From Paulinella micropora (Eukaryota; Cercozoa; Imbricatea; Euglyphida), in contig BJOX01000266.1 of the NCBI GenBank assembly GCA_009731375.1, positions 398,937-462,936 on the forward strand: a stretch of DNA of 64,000 nucleotides, in the 5' to 3' direction. Below are positions 16,327 through 27,314 of this stretch, one piece after another. Each line of letters opens with the position of its first letter. The stretch's first letter is position 1. The translations under genes and the position numbers were made by a program. The notes beneath the pieces were generated by a model, which saw only the letters and a list, made by a program, of their open reading frames with translations, had not been told where the DNA came from and ran no database searches.

Positions 16327-19300
16327 ATGCGATATGCGAACTACGAAATCAAACACGTTGATAGAAAGAAGCACGTGCTGGGTATTAATGAAAGTCAGTA
16401 CTGTGTTAAGCTTACTGGAAACTTCATTTCTTTTAGTATGAATGATATTCTACAGTTCATTGAGATGATACTGAATGAATTTATCAAAAGACGGATGCAA
16501 AGTATTATGGTTAATGTAAGTATCAAGTTTGTAGATTACTATGGAGCTGTATCTACGGGTTTGAAGATTATTAATCAGATTTCTGTCAGAGATTTTTTGG
16601 AAAGATTATCAGCATTATTTCAAAGCAACGAAAGCCTTTGTACAGATGAAAAGCTGTCTAATATGGATAAGTTTAGATCAGTTTTGAAATCTGTTAAAAT
16701 GACAACGGGCGGAACGAGGCTTCAAGTAATTAATAAATTGGATATATATAAAAAGAGAGGAGTAATTCAAATTAATAATACAGACAACATATGCTTAGCC
16801 AGAGCAATTGTTGTAGAAAAAGCAAAAATTGAAAAACATAAAAAATACAAGACAATAATGATGGGACGAAAGATACAGGAGGAGATGGCTTTGAAACTAC
16901 ACGAAGAAGCGAAAGTCATTCAGGATGTGTGTGGTATTCCTGAAATTAAAACCTTTGCTAACCACATTAAATACAATCTGGTTATTGTTGAATTCCCTGA
17001 CAAGATTGTTTATAAGACAGATTTACTTGATGAGGCTGGCAAACGACTTACGAACCTTTACATACTTAAGACAGAGAACCACTACGATGCGATAACCAAT
17101 ATGAAGTCTATGGTATGTAAAGAAAACTTCTGTGAGTTATGCTTAAGATGATTTCAAAAGCGACACGCCTGCGAAGCTAAATGTAATATCTGCGAAACCA
17201 ATGACTGTAAGGTAATAAACGATAAAAGCAATTGGACTGATTGCTATTTGTGTAATAGAAAGTTTCCAAATACTGTATGTTTCAACAACCACAAGAAGAC
17301 GAACTGTGATATACAAGCGAAATGTCTTACGTGCGGACTTAATTACAGAAGGTCGCGGAGCGACCGTTCGCCCTACGGGCTGAACAGAAAGGATGAATAC
17401 AAATGCGGATATGCGAAATGCCGTAATTGTAAGGAACTGAAACCACTTGAACACCAATGTGAAATCGTGAAGAAAGAGATATTACTTTTTTTCAGAGAAA
17501 TACATATTTTTTGACTTTAAAGCGACACAGGATACGGGCGAGCACATAGTCAATCACGCGGAAAGCCAGTATTTCGGTGCTAAGGAGCCACCAGTTATCC
17601 ATAAGAACATTGAAAATTTCTGTAAGTGTGCTTTTGAATCTAAGCACAACGGCTTTACATTCATTGCTCATAACAGTCGCGGTTATGACTGTCAGTTTAT
17701 TCTTAAGTGGTTAGTGGATAACGGACAGGCATCCTTTGTCATTTATCAGGGCGGTAAGATAATGATGATGACATTGAAGAAATACCGCTTCATTGATAGT
17801 TTGAGTTTCTTGACTATGCATCTGGCTGATTTTCCTAAAACATTCGGATTGAAAGAACTTAAAAAGTGTTTCTTTCCTCACTATTTCAACACTGATAAGA
17901 ACAAAAAATATGTTGGTGTTATGCCTCATAAAAAGCACTACGGCTACGACACGATGAAAGATAAGAAAAGAGCGGAATTCTTAGAATGGTATGAAAGCCA
18001 AAGAAATAGCACATTTGATATGCGGAAGGAAATCGCGGAATACTGTCATAGCGATGTTGACATTTTGAGAAGGGGATGTATGGATTTTAGAAAGCAATTT
18101 TTAGAATTTGGTATTGACCCGTTTCAATATACAACTATTGCTAGTTGTGTTATGGCTTTGTATCGTGCTAAGTTTATGCCAGAGAATTCAATTGCTGTGT
18201 TGAAGGCGGAAAAGCATGAAGATACGAACGAACGAATTACGGAACAAGAAGGACTGAACCCGCGAGATGCAATGTTTGGAGGTAGAACTGATGCTCTTAC
18301 ATTGTATTGGAAGTCTAGACATAACAGCGAATACGCAAAATACATTGACATATGCTCTCTGTATCCTACCGTTATGTTTTACGACCTTTACCCTAGCGGA
18401 CACCACGAAATCATACGGCCCTCAAATGACGACGACCGAAAAGACATGAAAAATAAAATCATAAACAGAGAATATTTCGAAGTGTCTAAGGTTAAGATGC
18501 TTCCTCCTAGAAAATTACTACACCCCGTTTTACCTAAGGCGGATAGAGGTAAGCTTGTATTACTTATGCGACAAGTGCGGAATGACTGAACAGAAAACCG
18601 AATGTAAGCACACCGATAACGAGCGAACAATAACTGGCACTTGGGCAACACCCGAAATCTACAAGGCCTTAGACAAAGGCTATAAGTTGATTAAGGTATA
18701 TGAAGTATGGCACGGGAAGGAACAAAGCAGTAGCCTGTTCAAAGATTACATAAAAACTTTCTTAAAGGTTAAACAAGAGTCAAGCAGATATCCAGATGGC
18801 TGTATTACACAGGAGCAAAAAAGAAACTACATTGACAGTATGGAAGTCAGGATGGGTATTAAGATTGACGAAAACAAAATAGAAGAAAACCCAGGACGAC
18901 GAGCGGTTGCTAAGTTGTGCTTGAATAGCCTGTGGGGCAAGTTTGGTGAAAAAGCAAAACAAAACTAAAAACAAAATGATAAAAGACAAAGATACCTTAT
19001 ACAAGTTAATGAACGATAAGTCAGTTGATAACATAAACATAAACATTATTAACGACAAAATAATAGAAACGAGTTATGACCTTAAACAAGATGCGGTAAG
19101 CGACCCCGTGAAAACAAATATTGTAGTTGCTTTATTTACGACTTGCCACGCGAGGATTAGACTATATGAGATGATGGACAAACTAGACAACAGAGTTCTA
19201 TACCACGATACCGACAGTGTCATATACACAACAGACTTAACGAAAGGCGAAACAGATGTGAAAACGGGTAAGTTGTTAGGCGAATGGACGGACGAACTAC

Positions 19301-19728
19301 ACGGAGCAAAGATTATGACCTTTATCGGAGGTGGACCAAAGTATTATGGATATGTCTTAGATAACGGCAAAGCAAGTATGAAAGTAAAAGGCTTTAGTAT
19401 GAATTATGAAAACAATAAATCATTAAATTTACCAAATATGTTAAGTGTCATTAGTTGCGGACTTGGAATTAAAAACAACGACCTTATTGAGAACGGCAAG
19501 AATGAATTGTTAGAGTTGCTTAAGACTCAGGAAGAAAAATTGATTGCTAAACGAATTGAAAAATCTGGTAAAGTTGTTATTGTAGAAAACAGCAAGATAA
19601 CAAGAGATAAACAACAGAAAAAAATAACAAGCGAATACTTAGAAAAAATATTCAGCTTTACTTACACTAAACGAAATATTATAGGTATTGTAGATAATGC
19701 GATTGAAACAAGACCATTCGGATATTAA
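16327..19728 (+). pseudogene. Protein-primed family B DNA polymerase (pPolB), broken
   Basis: All landmarks are present but split across frames. N-terminal region with NTDNICLARAIVVEKAK; a cysteine/histidine zinc region (about 17,130-17,460); exonuclease start FFDFKATQDTGEH; IAHNSRGYDCQFI (Exo II-like); YIDICSLYP (motif A); KLCLNSLWGKFG (motif B); YHDTDSVIYT (motif C); and a C-terminus ending ETRPFGY. Disruptions: in-frame TGA at 17,149-17,151, and frameshifts near 17,490 (T-run), 18,555 and 18,955 (A-run). The exonuclease motif reads DFK where related polymerases have DFE, so proofreading would be lost. In a working element this enzyme replicates the genome from the TIRs. The 3' end meets the lipase gene tail to tail with a 50-base overlap. 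Confidence 0.88.
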
Positions 19729-20425
19729 ATGAAAAAACTTCATAGATATATTTTTTGCCCCTACCCTTGAAGCTCCTGATTGTATGAATTCCTTTCTTTG
19801 GTTTGACTAACTTAGCATTTACAGCCGTAGCACCTAACAATGAAACGGGGTCAAATGCTGTTCGGTAGTTTGTTGTTAGCTTCGCAGTCTTTGCTCTTTT
19901 ACCTTTTGGATTTACTCTTGTAGCTACTCTGTCAATTACTCCTTCAATGAGGTCTCTTGTGCTACTGCCTTTATTGTATGTTGTAGCCTTCACCCCAGTC
20001 TGTCGGCTTAAATCTTTTGCTATTGTGCCACCTAACGAATGACCCGTAAGCTCTACATTATCCTTACAATATTTCTTTATGACTTCATCAACCAGCTTCT
20101 GCTCTTCTTTGTATCTCGGTGTTCTTTTTAATACTCCCTTTACCAATGCGACATCTGTGAGTAAGTCTCGCTTATCCGCGGAGCCTCTAAATGCTACAAT
20201 CGCCTTACCATCTTTTTCATACACTGTTGATTTTTCTTTGCTAGCGACTGGTTTCCATCCGTCAGCACCTTTTCTCTCTGACGAAGACAAATAGACATCG
20301 TCCGACAACTCAGCACTGCCTCCCTTCTGCCTTCTGTATGCCTTACCTGCCTTTTTCAATGCTTCACCATAGCTTATATTATGCTTAGCGGAGTAAGCCT
20401 TAACGAACTTTATCCACTCACTCAT
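19679..20425 (-). CDS. Lipase-like alpha/beta hydrolase (class 3 type)
   Basis: 248 aa with GHSLGG nucleophile elbow at about residues 128-133, preceded by a beta strand (NVELT), and a class-3-lipase arrangement (IVAFRGSADKRDLLTD, the oxyanion strand). Candidate acid is in FDPVS. The N-terminal about 35 residues (WIKFVKAYSAKHNISYGEAL) form a small helical domain common at the start of algal-virus proteins. It may act in entry or release at membranes; that is inference. The gene appears intact in element 2, and its start is also present at position 26 in element 1. The last about 20 residues (FSFNIRMVLFQSHYLQYL) read through into the complementary end of the polymerase, so the true C-terminus may be slightly shorter. 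Confidence 0.8.
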   Translation of the reverse strand: MSEWIKFVKAYSAKHNISYGEALKKAGKAYRRQKGGSAELSDDVYLSSSERKGADGWKPVASKEKSTVYEKDGKAIVAFRGSADKRDLLTDVALVKGVLKRTPRYKEEQKLVDEVIKKYCKDNVELTGHSLGGTIAKDLSRQTGVKATTYNKGSSTRDLIEGVIDRVATRVNPKGKRAKTAKLTTNYRTAFDPVSLLGATAVNAKLVKPKKGIHTIRSFKGRGKKYIYEVFSFNIRMVLFQSHYLQYL

Positions 20426-20482
20426 TGCGGAGACTTCGCCTCCGCACCTCCACGGTTTTGGTGAAGCTTTTTCAAAAGGTTC
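20426..20482 (-). promoter_or_regulatory. Leader with hairpin upstream of lipase (element 2)
   Basis: Minus-strand order: AATATAGGAACC, CTTTTGAAAAAGC hairpin, TTCACCAAAACC, then the perfect hairpin GCGGAGGCGAAGTCTCCGC (20,427-20,445) one base before the ATG. Same module as at 3,803, 7,273 and 27,315. Confidence 0.65.
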
Positions 20483-20519
20483 CTATATTAATTAATTATT
20501 TTTTATTTTTTTATATTAC

Positions 20520-20808
20520 CCTATATATACTAAGGTCTACCCTTACAAGACTGTGCGAGAAGTCTCAAAAACTTTCCATTGAAGGTGAAAAAAAATCCCT
20601 CTCGTTGGAAGATGTTCAAAAGGTAATACACGACGAAATAAAAGCAATTGAAGAAATGAGAAATACACAACCGAAGGACACTTTTCAATTCGGCAAATAC
20701 CGCGGAAAGAAGTTTGAAGACATCGCAAAGATTGACAAGCCATATATTGAATGGTTAATGAAACAACCATGGTGTAGGACCAGAGATGAATTGAAGAAGT
20801 ATTTGTAA
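20520..20808 (+). pseudogene. ExoX-C-like small protein, start codon lost (element 2)
   Basis: The frame matches the 91-aa protein at 77-352 throughout, with FGKYRGKKFEDIAKIDKPYI and EWL, and is uninterrupted to the stop at 20,806. The ATG of element 1 is AGG here, and no in-frame ATG occurs before the middle of the protein. It is either silent or translated from a non-AUG codon upstream. Confidence 0.65.
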
Positions 20809-20836
20809 AGTCTTGGTATTTTTTTTGCTTCCGCGA

Positions 20837-20850
20837 AGGGGCTTGCCCCT
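20837..20850. repeat. GC-rich palindromic element after concanavalin-like gene (element 2)
   Basis: AGGGGCTTGCCCCT, a perfect-stem palindrome ending at the stop of the gene at 20,852. The corresponding position in element 1 (around 1,020) has only AT-rich sequence. Confidence 0.65.
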
Positions 20851-20851
20851 A

Positions 20852-22104
20852 CTATTGGTCTTCTAAGAAATTAACGATAACACTCACATTTCCTCCATTA
20901 TTAACAGTCGCGACAGACTTTTGTAAAAATGTTAGATTTTCACCAGGAGAGAGTTTTATGTCATAAGTTCGAAGGTCAATAAGCTGGCTAGAAGTAGCAT
21001 TAACAAAAAGTTTAAGGATGACGTCCGTTATAGTGGCACCACCGAGGGCAGTCGCAGCGGTATCCTTTGACACGATTGAAGTTGTAGCATCAATATCAGC
21101 AAAGTTCTCCGCCGTAAGTGTTCCAGTTGTTTTCACAATCCTCACTATATTAACTTTGGTATCTTCGTTTGATATGCTCACGAGAGATGGATAAACAATT
21201 GAATAATTTGTAGCACCGCCATTAAAAAGCGATTTATTTTTTATGCTAAGAATTGGGCTTTCAGTAGTGCTCGCTGGCTCACTTCCTTCCGCTTCGTTAG
21301 ATATGCTTGAATTAACGGTGTTAGCTCCCTCAATAAACATACTACAACTTGCTGTTTTTAAACTTTGTATTCCTGTATCTGCATCATTTCTCATTCTAGC
21401 AACAAATGGAAGAGTTGTATTCCGCAGACTGACACCCGTGTTGGCATTCGCATACTTAATCATATGGACTTGCTGGAATTCGCCTGTGTTGGGGTTCTCA
21501 ATTGAAAACTTAATGGCCCCAAAGCCCAAATATTGAAATTGAATTTGAAAGACATTTCCCTTCGTCAAATCCAAGAGCGGCATATCGACTGTTCCATTAC
21601 ATGGGTCATCCCAGTTTGCTTGTTGAATATAGGAAACAACACCTCCTTTCGCGTGTGCTATACAGAAACCCACCACACCATCCTTATAAAAGTAGAATCC
21701 ATTTTGTAGATTATTATCGCCTATACCAATAAATGATACATATTCCTTAGCTTCATCAGTAGTCCATAAGGCAGTGAAGCGTGCTAAAACACCCATACCC
21801 GTTCTGTATTTTATTTTTCTTTTGCTTTCCATAACGGCATTAGCAGTAGCATTAGCGGTTGTTTTTAATTCGGCCATATTACTGCTGATGAAACGCTCGC
21901 GGTCGTTTCTGTTTTTGTCCATACCCTTGTATTGATAGTATATGGAAAGATTTCCTGTAATACAGGTGTTAATGAACTGGTTAATGCTTCACCAAAGGCA
22001 GTTTTCATATTTTGACCCCCTCCGTATCCATCATACCCGACTTTGACATTTACGAAGTCGCCGCCTGGATTTTGGGCGACTAAATTTCGTTGATGAGTGG
22101 TCAT
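20852..22104 (-). pseudogene. Concanavalin-like putative virion protein, frameshifted (element 2)
   Basis: Closely similar to the 415-aa protein of element 1 from MTTHQRNLVAQNPGGDFVN to NVSVIVNFLEDQ. The frame is broken near 21,880-21,900, after WTKTETTASVSS, where part of the matching coding sequence is altered; the rest (NMAELK onward) stays open in another frame. The C-terminal module is nearly unchanged. Confidence 0.75.
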
Positions 22105-22187
22105 CAACACCTCCGTTTTTTGGTGTTCGTATATTAACAAAAAAATAAATAATCTATCAAAATTAATTACTACCTACTACCTAACTG

Positions 22188-22213
22188 GTGGGGTTGCGGG
22201 GGCTTGCCCCTGC
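22188..22213. repeat. GC-rich palindromic element after MCP (element 2)
   Basis: GTGGGGTTGCGGGGGCTTGC followed by CCCTGC, abutting the MCP stop codon. The corresponding intergenic sequence in element 1 (2,276-2,326) has no such block. Confidence 0.65.
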
Positions 22214-23776
22214 TTAGGTCCTAGTAATGGTGCCGTTCCTGACATTTACTTCTTGCTGAGTTACGACAAATGTGTAATGATTGGCCGCAATATTAGCAGT
22301 GGTAGCAATAAACTTCCATCGTCGCTCGGTGTCTAGACTTAATCCGCTAATTTCATTTTGGTCCTTGCTCCACAACGGTCGGGTATTGTCAAAGCTATCG
22401 CACAAAACCCAGTTGTATTGATAAACATTGCTATTCATCAAAGAAGAGCCTTCCAACTTCGGTTTAAGATACATATAGTCTTCTAGTCTTCCAGTTTGAC
22501 AATCAACATTGAATTCTTGAAGTCGTGCTCCGTCTAGTGTGGTATAAAAAGTTTGGACCTTAGCACCGAGCAGGTTGCTATTGTCATAAGCAGTGTTCTT
22601 ATTTTCGGTTGTATTGAATACGGAGTGATAAATCTTCTTAATTCGCCGTCCGTGGCCTCTGTCAAATCTAAGTATAACATTTTGAGAAGTTGAAGCTACT
22701 CCAACTGTGTTTTTATACAAATAAGAATAATCAATGTTGAAGCTCATACCTTCGGGGCTCATAATCTTCTGTTGAATTGATTGAACGACATCGGGGTTAG
22801 TCTCGACAGCTAAGAACAGGCTGAGATTAGTAATAGTAACATTTGAATCCGCCACCGCAACAGTGCCTCCACCAGTAGAAAGAGCATCATCGTTGTAATA
22901 AAAGATTTTGGGTGTCTGTTGCCAAACAATCCGCATAGTCAAAATTTCAGGAAACATAATAGTTTTATCCAGAGCGAAAATAGTATTGTAAAGCATTCCA
23001 AGATTAATCTTAACATTAACACTCGGTTCGGGTTGTCCAACAGCGCCTCCTGAGAAATACTTAGCCTCGCTATGTGCGACATTAACAACACTAAGAGTGC
23101 CAGTTGCTGCAGCGATTAAAGTATCATCGTGTCTGCGAGCATTTGTTGCTGGTTGAGTTAAGTAAGCCCGCATCTTAGCTTGGTATGACGACATAACTTC
23201 AGTAATACGAGTAGTAATCGCCCCCGAAACATCACCACCATTCGTAGCACCAACAGCGGTCAAACCAGTACCATCCGCCTTTAGAGCGATAGCATCAAGC
23301 AAGCTAACTTTTCTTTCAGTCGCAGCGGTGTTACTAAAACTCGCCCCGTTTGTTGTATTGTTCTTTTGAAGCATACAACCAGCACCAGATTTGTTGTGGT
23401 TTTCCAAAGCTAGTAAATCATCAATTGAGGTTTCTGGTTTCCAAATCATCTTAGTGATATTTCCGACTTCGTTAATGTCGCACAGATAAACACCACCTCT
23501 CGTAATCAATTGAATTTGTCTAATTGGGGCCAAGCAATCCATAAAGCATTTATTGTAGTTTGCCGCCTTCGCATCAGGAGCATAATTAAAACTCAAAACA
23601 GAGCGAGCCAAGTTAAACGGGCGGCTGATAAGGTCAAAAGTGCTTTCCTGTCCTCCTGCGGTAGACACAGTGATATTAATAGAACCCTCACGAGGGGTAA
23701 GCTTATTCAAACGATAAGAAGCACTGATGTAGTCAGTCCTGCTAAAATCTAGTTCGCCTCCGTGTTGTGTGGGCAA
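22214..23776 (-). CDS. MCP: Major capsid protein, double jelly-roll (element 2; ATG replaced by TTG)
   Basis: 520 codons matching the element 1 MCP over its full length, without internal stops. The position of the first methionine holds TTG (LPTQHGGELDFSRTDYISAS). The next in-frame ATG is about 80 codons in, which would delete the first strands, so the gene is probably silent unless TTG is used. Conserved landmarks: IQLITRGGVYLCDI, KINLGMLYNTIFALDKTIMF, LFLAVETNPDVVQSIQQKI, FDRGHGRRIKKIYHSVFN. A loop of about 30 extra residues around positions 135-190 distinguishes it, consistent with the fast-evolving surface towers of such capsid proteins. Confidence 0.8.
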   Translation of the reverse strand: MPTQHGGELDFSRTDYISASYRLNKLTPREGSINITVSTAGGQESTFDLISRPFNLARSVLSFNYAPDAKAANYNKCFMDCLAPIRQIQLITRGGVYLCDINEVGNITKMIWKPETSIDDLLALENHNKSGAGCMLQKNNTTNGASFSNTAATERKVSLLDAIALKADGTGLTAVGATNGGDVSGAITTRITEVMSSYQAKMRAYLTQPATNARRHDDTLIAAATGTLSVVNVAHSEAKYFSGGAVGQPEPSVNVKINLGMLYNTIFALDKTIMFPEILTMRIVWQQTPKIFYYNDDALSTGGGTVAVADSNVTITNLSLFLAVETNPDVVQSIQQKIMSPEGMSFNIDYSYLYKNTVGVASTSQNVILRFDRGHGRRIKKIYHSVFNTTENKNTAYDNSNLLGAKVQTFYTTLDGARLQEFNVDCQTGRLEDYMYLKPKLEGSSLMNSNVYQYNWVLCDSFDNTRPLWSKDQNEISGLSLDTERRWKFIATTANIAANHYTFVVTQQEVNVRNGTITRT

Positions 23777-23845
23777 TTTTGTGTAAGTGCTTTTTTTCAA
23801 AAACCACTTAAAAACGATTTTTTAAAAGGTCGCTATATATTTTAA
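23777..23845 (-). promoter_or_regulatory. Leader upstream of MCP (element 2)
   Basis: Minus-strand order: AAAATATATAG (about 23,832-23,842), CGACCTTTTAAAAAATCG, then AAGTGGTTTTTGAAAAAAAG and CACTTAC, which pair as a hairpin (AAGTG/CACTT). The GTAGGG hairpin of element 1's MCP leader is absent. Confidence 0.55.
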
Positions 23846-23880
23846 TATGAGAAAAAAATAAATTAATTAATTAACGGCTT

Positions 23881-24683
23881 TTCAACAAATTAAAAAATGA
23901 TGTAAATAAATTAAAATAATTCGTCTCGCGGTAAATCAACAATGTCATAACAATGCCGAGTCAGTTTAGGTTAACTGGTTGGTCGTTTTCGTCAGTCAAG
24001 TAAAACCGATACACATTGCTTGAACTAGTAGATAGCCGTTTTCCGTATTCACTACCCGAGCCATCGTAGATAACAGAGCCGAACGGGATTTCATTCGCCG
24101 TGTATATTTCTTGGAGCACGTGATTATCACCTTCGCCGACTAAATCTGACTGTAAATATAATGTTTTTTCACCTGTCAAGATTATGACCTTCGGCGACCT
24201 AATGGTATTATTAGCAAAGAAATATGTTGAGTCGCGGTCAAAACCCATTACTTCGTGGATACGTGTTTCGGTGTCAAATATAAACCGCGGTTGAATGCCT
24301 CCATTGTTCGCTACTGTAAATAATAGCTTGCCGTCTTCTGGGTCGGTGTTTGTGTTGTTGCTCGTAACGGTGTATGTGTAGTCGTTGGGACTGTCTGCCG
24401 TTAGCACCTCAGCCAGTTTATTTTTTAAGTTGTTCATTGTGTAGTTGCCCTCGGGTATCGTAATCAGAGCCTCAAATCCATCTTCACTCAGAGTAAAAGT
24501 GTTATAAGGACTTGCCACAGAGTAATACGACTTCGGCACATAGATATGAAGTATTTTAAGATGGGTAGGATTGTCTAGCGATTTCATATCAATGGAGTGA
24601 GTAAAATCACTGTCCGTGCCGTTTATCCTATTTTTGCTGTTGACATAGTAAATGTTGCTACTTCGCCCGCCTCTATATTCCAT
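23881..24683 (-). pseudogene. Penton-like minor capsid protein, nonsense mutation (element 2)
   Basis: Nearly identical to the element 1 penton protein for 240 residues (MEYRGGRSSNIYYVNSKNRI to QPVNLN), then TGA where element 1 has GGT (glycine). The reading frame continues beyond the stop with LGIVMTLLIYRETNYFNLF and a final KSR, so only about 30 C-terminal residues are lost. The truncation may or may not abolish function. Confidence 0.8.
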
Positions 24684-24745
24684 TGTAGGAACCTACGACC
24701 CGACTTTTTTGGTGAAGCTCTTTTAAAAAAGGTTCGTATATATTA
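24684..24745 (-). promoter_or_regulatory. Leader with hairpin upstream of penton gene (element 2)
   Basis: Minus-strand order: ATATATACG, AACCTTTTTTAAAAGAGC, TTCACCAAAAAAGTCGGGTC, then GTAGGTTCCTAC (24,685-24,696) one base before the ATG. Confidence 0.65.
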
Positions 24746-25306
24746 GAAAAAAAAATTTGTTTTACATCTATCGATTGCAAAGCTACGCTTGCAAAGCGTA
24801 TGTAGTCGATAATTACTTCAAATCAAGGTGTCGAAGCCATAGCCGTTCTGTGTTTTCAACTCTTCCGCTTCTTTTTCTTTTAAGTCTGTCCAACCGCTGG
24901 CAAATTTAAAGCGATTCCCTTTCGCCCGCTCTAACAAAAACCTAATACTATGCCATCCGCAGGTTGTGCTCGTGTCGCTTTGGTTTTTAACCTGATTAAC
25001 CTTCATAAGCAGGTATGTGCTCGGCTTACTCTTGTCAATAAGCTGTTTCATTTGGTGTAGAAATAGCTCAGTCGGCTTATACAGTGCGAGCGGGTCGTAG
25101 ATTTCAATAGAGTCGTCTTTAATTAGGCCAACCCAAACAGCAATCCAATGTGAGCCTGGTTGACTAGACTTATCCAAGTTCATTATAAAGCCATAATTCT
25201 TTCTTTTTTCTGGTTTCAGTTTGTTTATTTCATCGCTGGCTACCGTGCCGATATACCATTCGTGCGTTTTCATAATGTTGTCTATTTCATCCGTCATTAA
25301 ACCTCT

Positions 25307-25377
25307 GTAGGGGTAAACCCCTACAACCCCATCAGATGGGGTGCGGGGGACGAAGTTCCCTGCTCCTACAACCCCTG
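25307..25377. repeat. Composite palindromic insertion inside protease coding region
   Basis: Three hairpins in a row: GTAGGGGTAAACCCCTAC, AACCCCATCAGATGGGGT and GCGGGGGACGAAGTTCCCTG. It lies within the open frame of the element 2 protease linker and is translated as a G/V/P-rich segment with FVPRTPSDGVVG. Element 1 has PTEEQ repeats at this place. Confidence 0.75.
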
Positions 25378-25383
25378 GGTCTA

Positions 25384-25440
25384 CCTCGGGTTGAATTGTG
25401 TCGGTGGTGGTGTCGGTAGTGGTGTCGGTGGTGGTGTCGG
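25384..25440 (-). repeat. TTDT coding repeat in protease linker (element 2)
   Basis: Tandem GTCGGTGGTGGT-type repeat encoding D-T-T-T units. It takes the place of the PTEEQ repeat in element 1. Confidence 0.6.
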
Positions 25441-25483
25441 GTGCGGTTTCTGGGGCTGGCGGTTGAACTTCCTCTACATCCGT

Positions 25484-25510
25484 GGTGGGGGTGCGGGGGC
25501 TTGCCCCTAC
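25484..25510. repeat. Second palindromic insertion inside protease coding region
   Basis: GGTGGGGGTGCGGGGGCTTG followed by CCCCTAC, in frame, encoding PVGASPRTPTT on the minus strand. It shares the PRTP peptide with the insertion at 25,307, as expected if the same DNA element inserted twice in the same frame and orientation. Confidence 0.7.
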
Positions 25511-26994
25511 TGGCTGTGCAACTTCCTCGGTTGGTTGAATACCGAGATTATTTGAAACTTGATTTTTAATGTTTGGGTCGCTTCTCATTTCGGTTACTAA
25601 GTTATTTACATAATCCTTCTTCTTCATTTTTTTTCTGTATTTGCCCTTCTTTAAATATTTCTTAATTGTTGCTATCGTTAAAAGTTTGTGTATTAATTCC
25701 TCCATCGTTTTTGCCCCAGCACCCGTTTGGTTTATTCCCAAATAATCGGCTAGTTTCTTTCTCATTTCATTCTGGTCTATTCCTAAATCAATACCTTCAT
25801 CTACTATAACTTGTGCCATACCCGCAGTCGTGTGTTTTCCTTTAACTTTTTTTGGTGGTGGTTTGCCCCGAGCTTTCATTTCTTTTTCCAAAGCAGGGCC
25901 CAAAGTTTTGGGTATATCCAATTTCGGATACTTGTAATCATTTCTTAAACCTGCGGATATGTATGATATTTTATCTTTAATTTCAAAGTGTTTCGCTTTA
26001 GCCTCCGCTTGCTTTTTTTGCTTGTTCTAATTCTTTTTTATATTTTTCAGCCAGTTCTTTCTGCTCATCTGCTGATTGGGCATCGGCTATCGCTTTCTCT
26101 ATTCCTTTACCAAGTTTGTCAAATTCTGTTTTGCTCAAGCTTTTAATAAATTTAGTTGTAAAGCCCGCTTTCTTCATTAATTCAATGTATTTTTCTTTTA
26201 ATTCTTTTTCAGCCTTTTTCTCTTTTTTTGTTTTCAATGGCATCTGTTTTTCTTCTGGTGCTTGTGGTGCTTGTGGTGGTGCTTGGGGTGGTCCTAGTTG
26301 TGGTGCTTGTGGTGCTCCTAGTTGTGGTGCTTGTGGTGGTCCTAGTTGTGGTGCTTGTGGTGGTCCTAGTTGTGGTGCTTGTGGCGGTCCTAGTTGTGGT
26401 GCTTGTGGCGGTCCTTGTATGTATTGAGGTTGGAACTGTGGTGGTGGTAAGCATTAAATTATTTTTCTATCTTGTTCAAATTTTACATCCTCTATAAGGT
26501 TTGCTCTCTGTTTGCCTCCCTTATTAATTCTTCTTGTCTTTCCTTCATTTCCGCATTCTCCTTCCTCTCCATTCTTTTCTTCTCATTTTCTGCCTGTTCT
26601 CTTAACTTCTTTTCCTTTTCCTCCTGCTCGAGTATTAGTTCATATTTTTTCAGCAGGTTGTTTTGTATCTGGTTGCGGTTCTCGTGTTCAAGACAATTGA
26701 ATTCGGACTTAACTATTCGCTCTTTCGTCTTTCGTGTTTTCTTCGTTTTATTGTAAGCTTTCATATATTTCAGAAACAGTTTAACGATTTGAAGTGTTGA
26801 AAGGTCATTTGTTTTCTCACCAAAGTTGAGATATGCTCGTTTACCTTTCACTTTAATATATGGTCGGCCATCTTTGGTTCTGTATATCCTCGGAGGTCGA
26901 TGTTTAAGTTTCTTCCGCAGTTTTTTTACAACCATCGTATATGTTAGAGAAAAAAATAATAACATAATTTACATTTGAATCCGCCTGTGGGGTT

Positions 26995-27012
26995 GTAGGG
27001 GTTTACCCCTAC
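26995..27012. repeat. GC-rich palindromic element at end of basic-protein gene
   Basis: Perfect palindrome GTAGGGGTTTACCCCTAC, whose last arm supplies the TAG stop of the basic-protein gene. Preceded by CCTGTGGGGTT. Absent at the same site of element 1 (about 6,900-6,937). Confidence 0.75.
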
Positions 27013-27314
27013 CGAAACTTAACCGCTCCTCCTCGTTGCTTGCCGTATCCTTGCTTCATCGCGGCCTTCGCTACACGGTCCGCATAAGGCACTTCGACAT
27101 CGCTAAGAAAAGTAGCACCCCTTGAAATCAATTGGTTCTTCTTGATAAACCTATTAGCATCCACTATCGCTTTTCCAACTTTCGCCCAATTTACTTTGCC
27201 TCCTGTTTGTTTCTTTTTTCCCTTCTTCTTTCTTCCTCCCGCGTGTGGCATTGAAGGATTGTAGCTGATATTGTATCCCGATGGTTGTGAAATAATAATT
27301 GGTGATGTTGGCAT
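27009..27314 (-). CDS. Small basic protein, intact (element 2)
   Basis: 101 aa, MPTSPIIISQPSGYNISYNP to GYGKQRGGAVKFR. It has a K-rich centre (KKKGKKKQTGG), DANRFIKKNQLISRGATFLS and a glycine/arginine end. It is the intact guide for the gapped gene at 6,937-7,272. The start at 27,314 directly follows the leader hairpin; a longer upstream reading would run through the hairpin and is not believed. The stop codon is formed by the palindrome at 26,995. Confidence 0.75.
   Translation of the reverse strand: MPTSPIIISQPSGYNISYNPSMPHAGGRKKKGKKKQTGGKVNWAKVGKAIVDANRFIKKNQLISRGATFLSDVEVPYADRVAKAAMKQGYGKQRGGAVKFR

Larger units (their letters stand above)
24818..26935 (-). pseudogene. Adenain/Ulp1-type protease, frameshifted (element 2)
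   Basis: Start MVVKKLRKKLKHRPPRIYRT at 26,935; the C-terminal protease is preserved with GSHWIAVW, EIYDPLALY and TCGWHS. The frame breaks at least twice upstream: around 26,445-26,500 (deletions near the proline repeat) and around 26,010-26,020 (T-run indel). The PPQAP repeat is shorter and the linker before the protease is different: TTDT repeats plus two GC-rich palindromes read in frame. Without repair only C-terminal fragments could be made. Confidence 0.8.
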
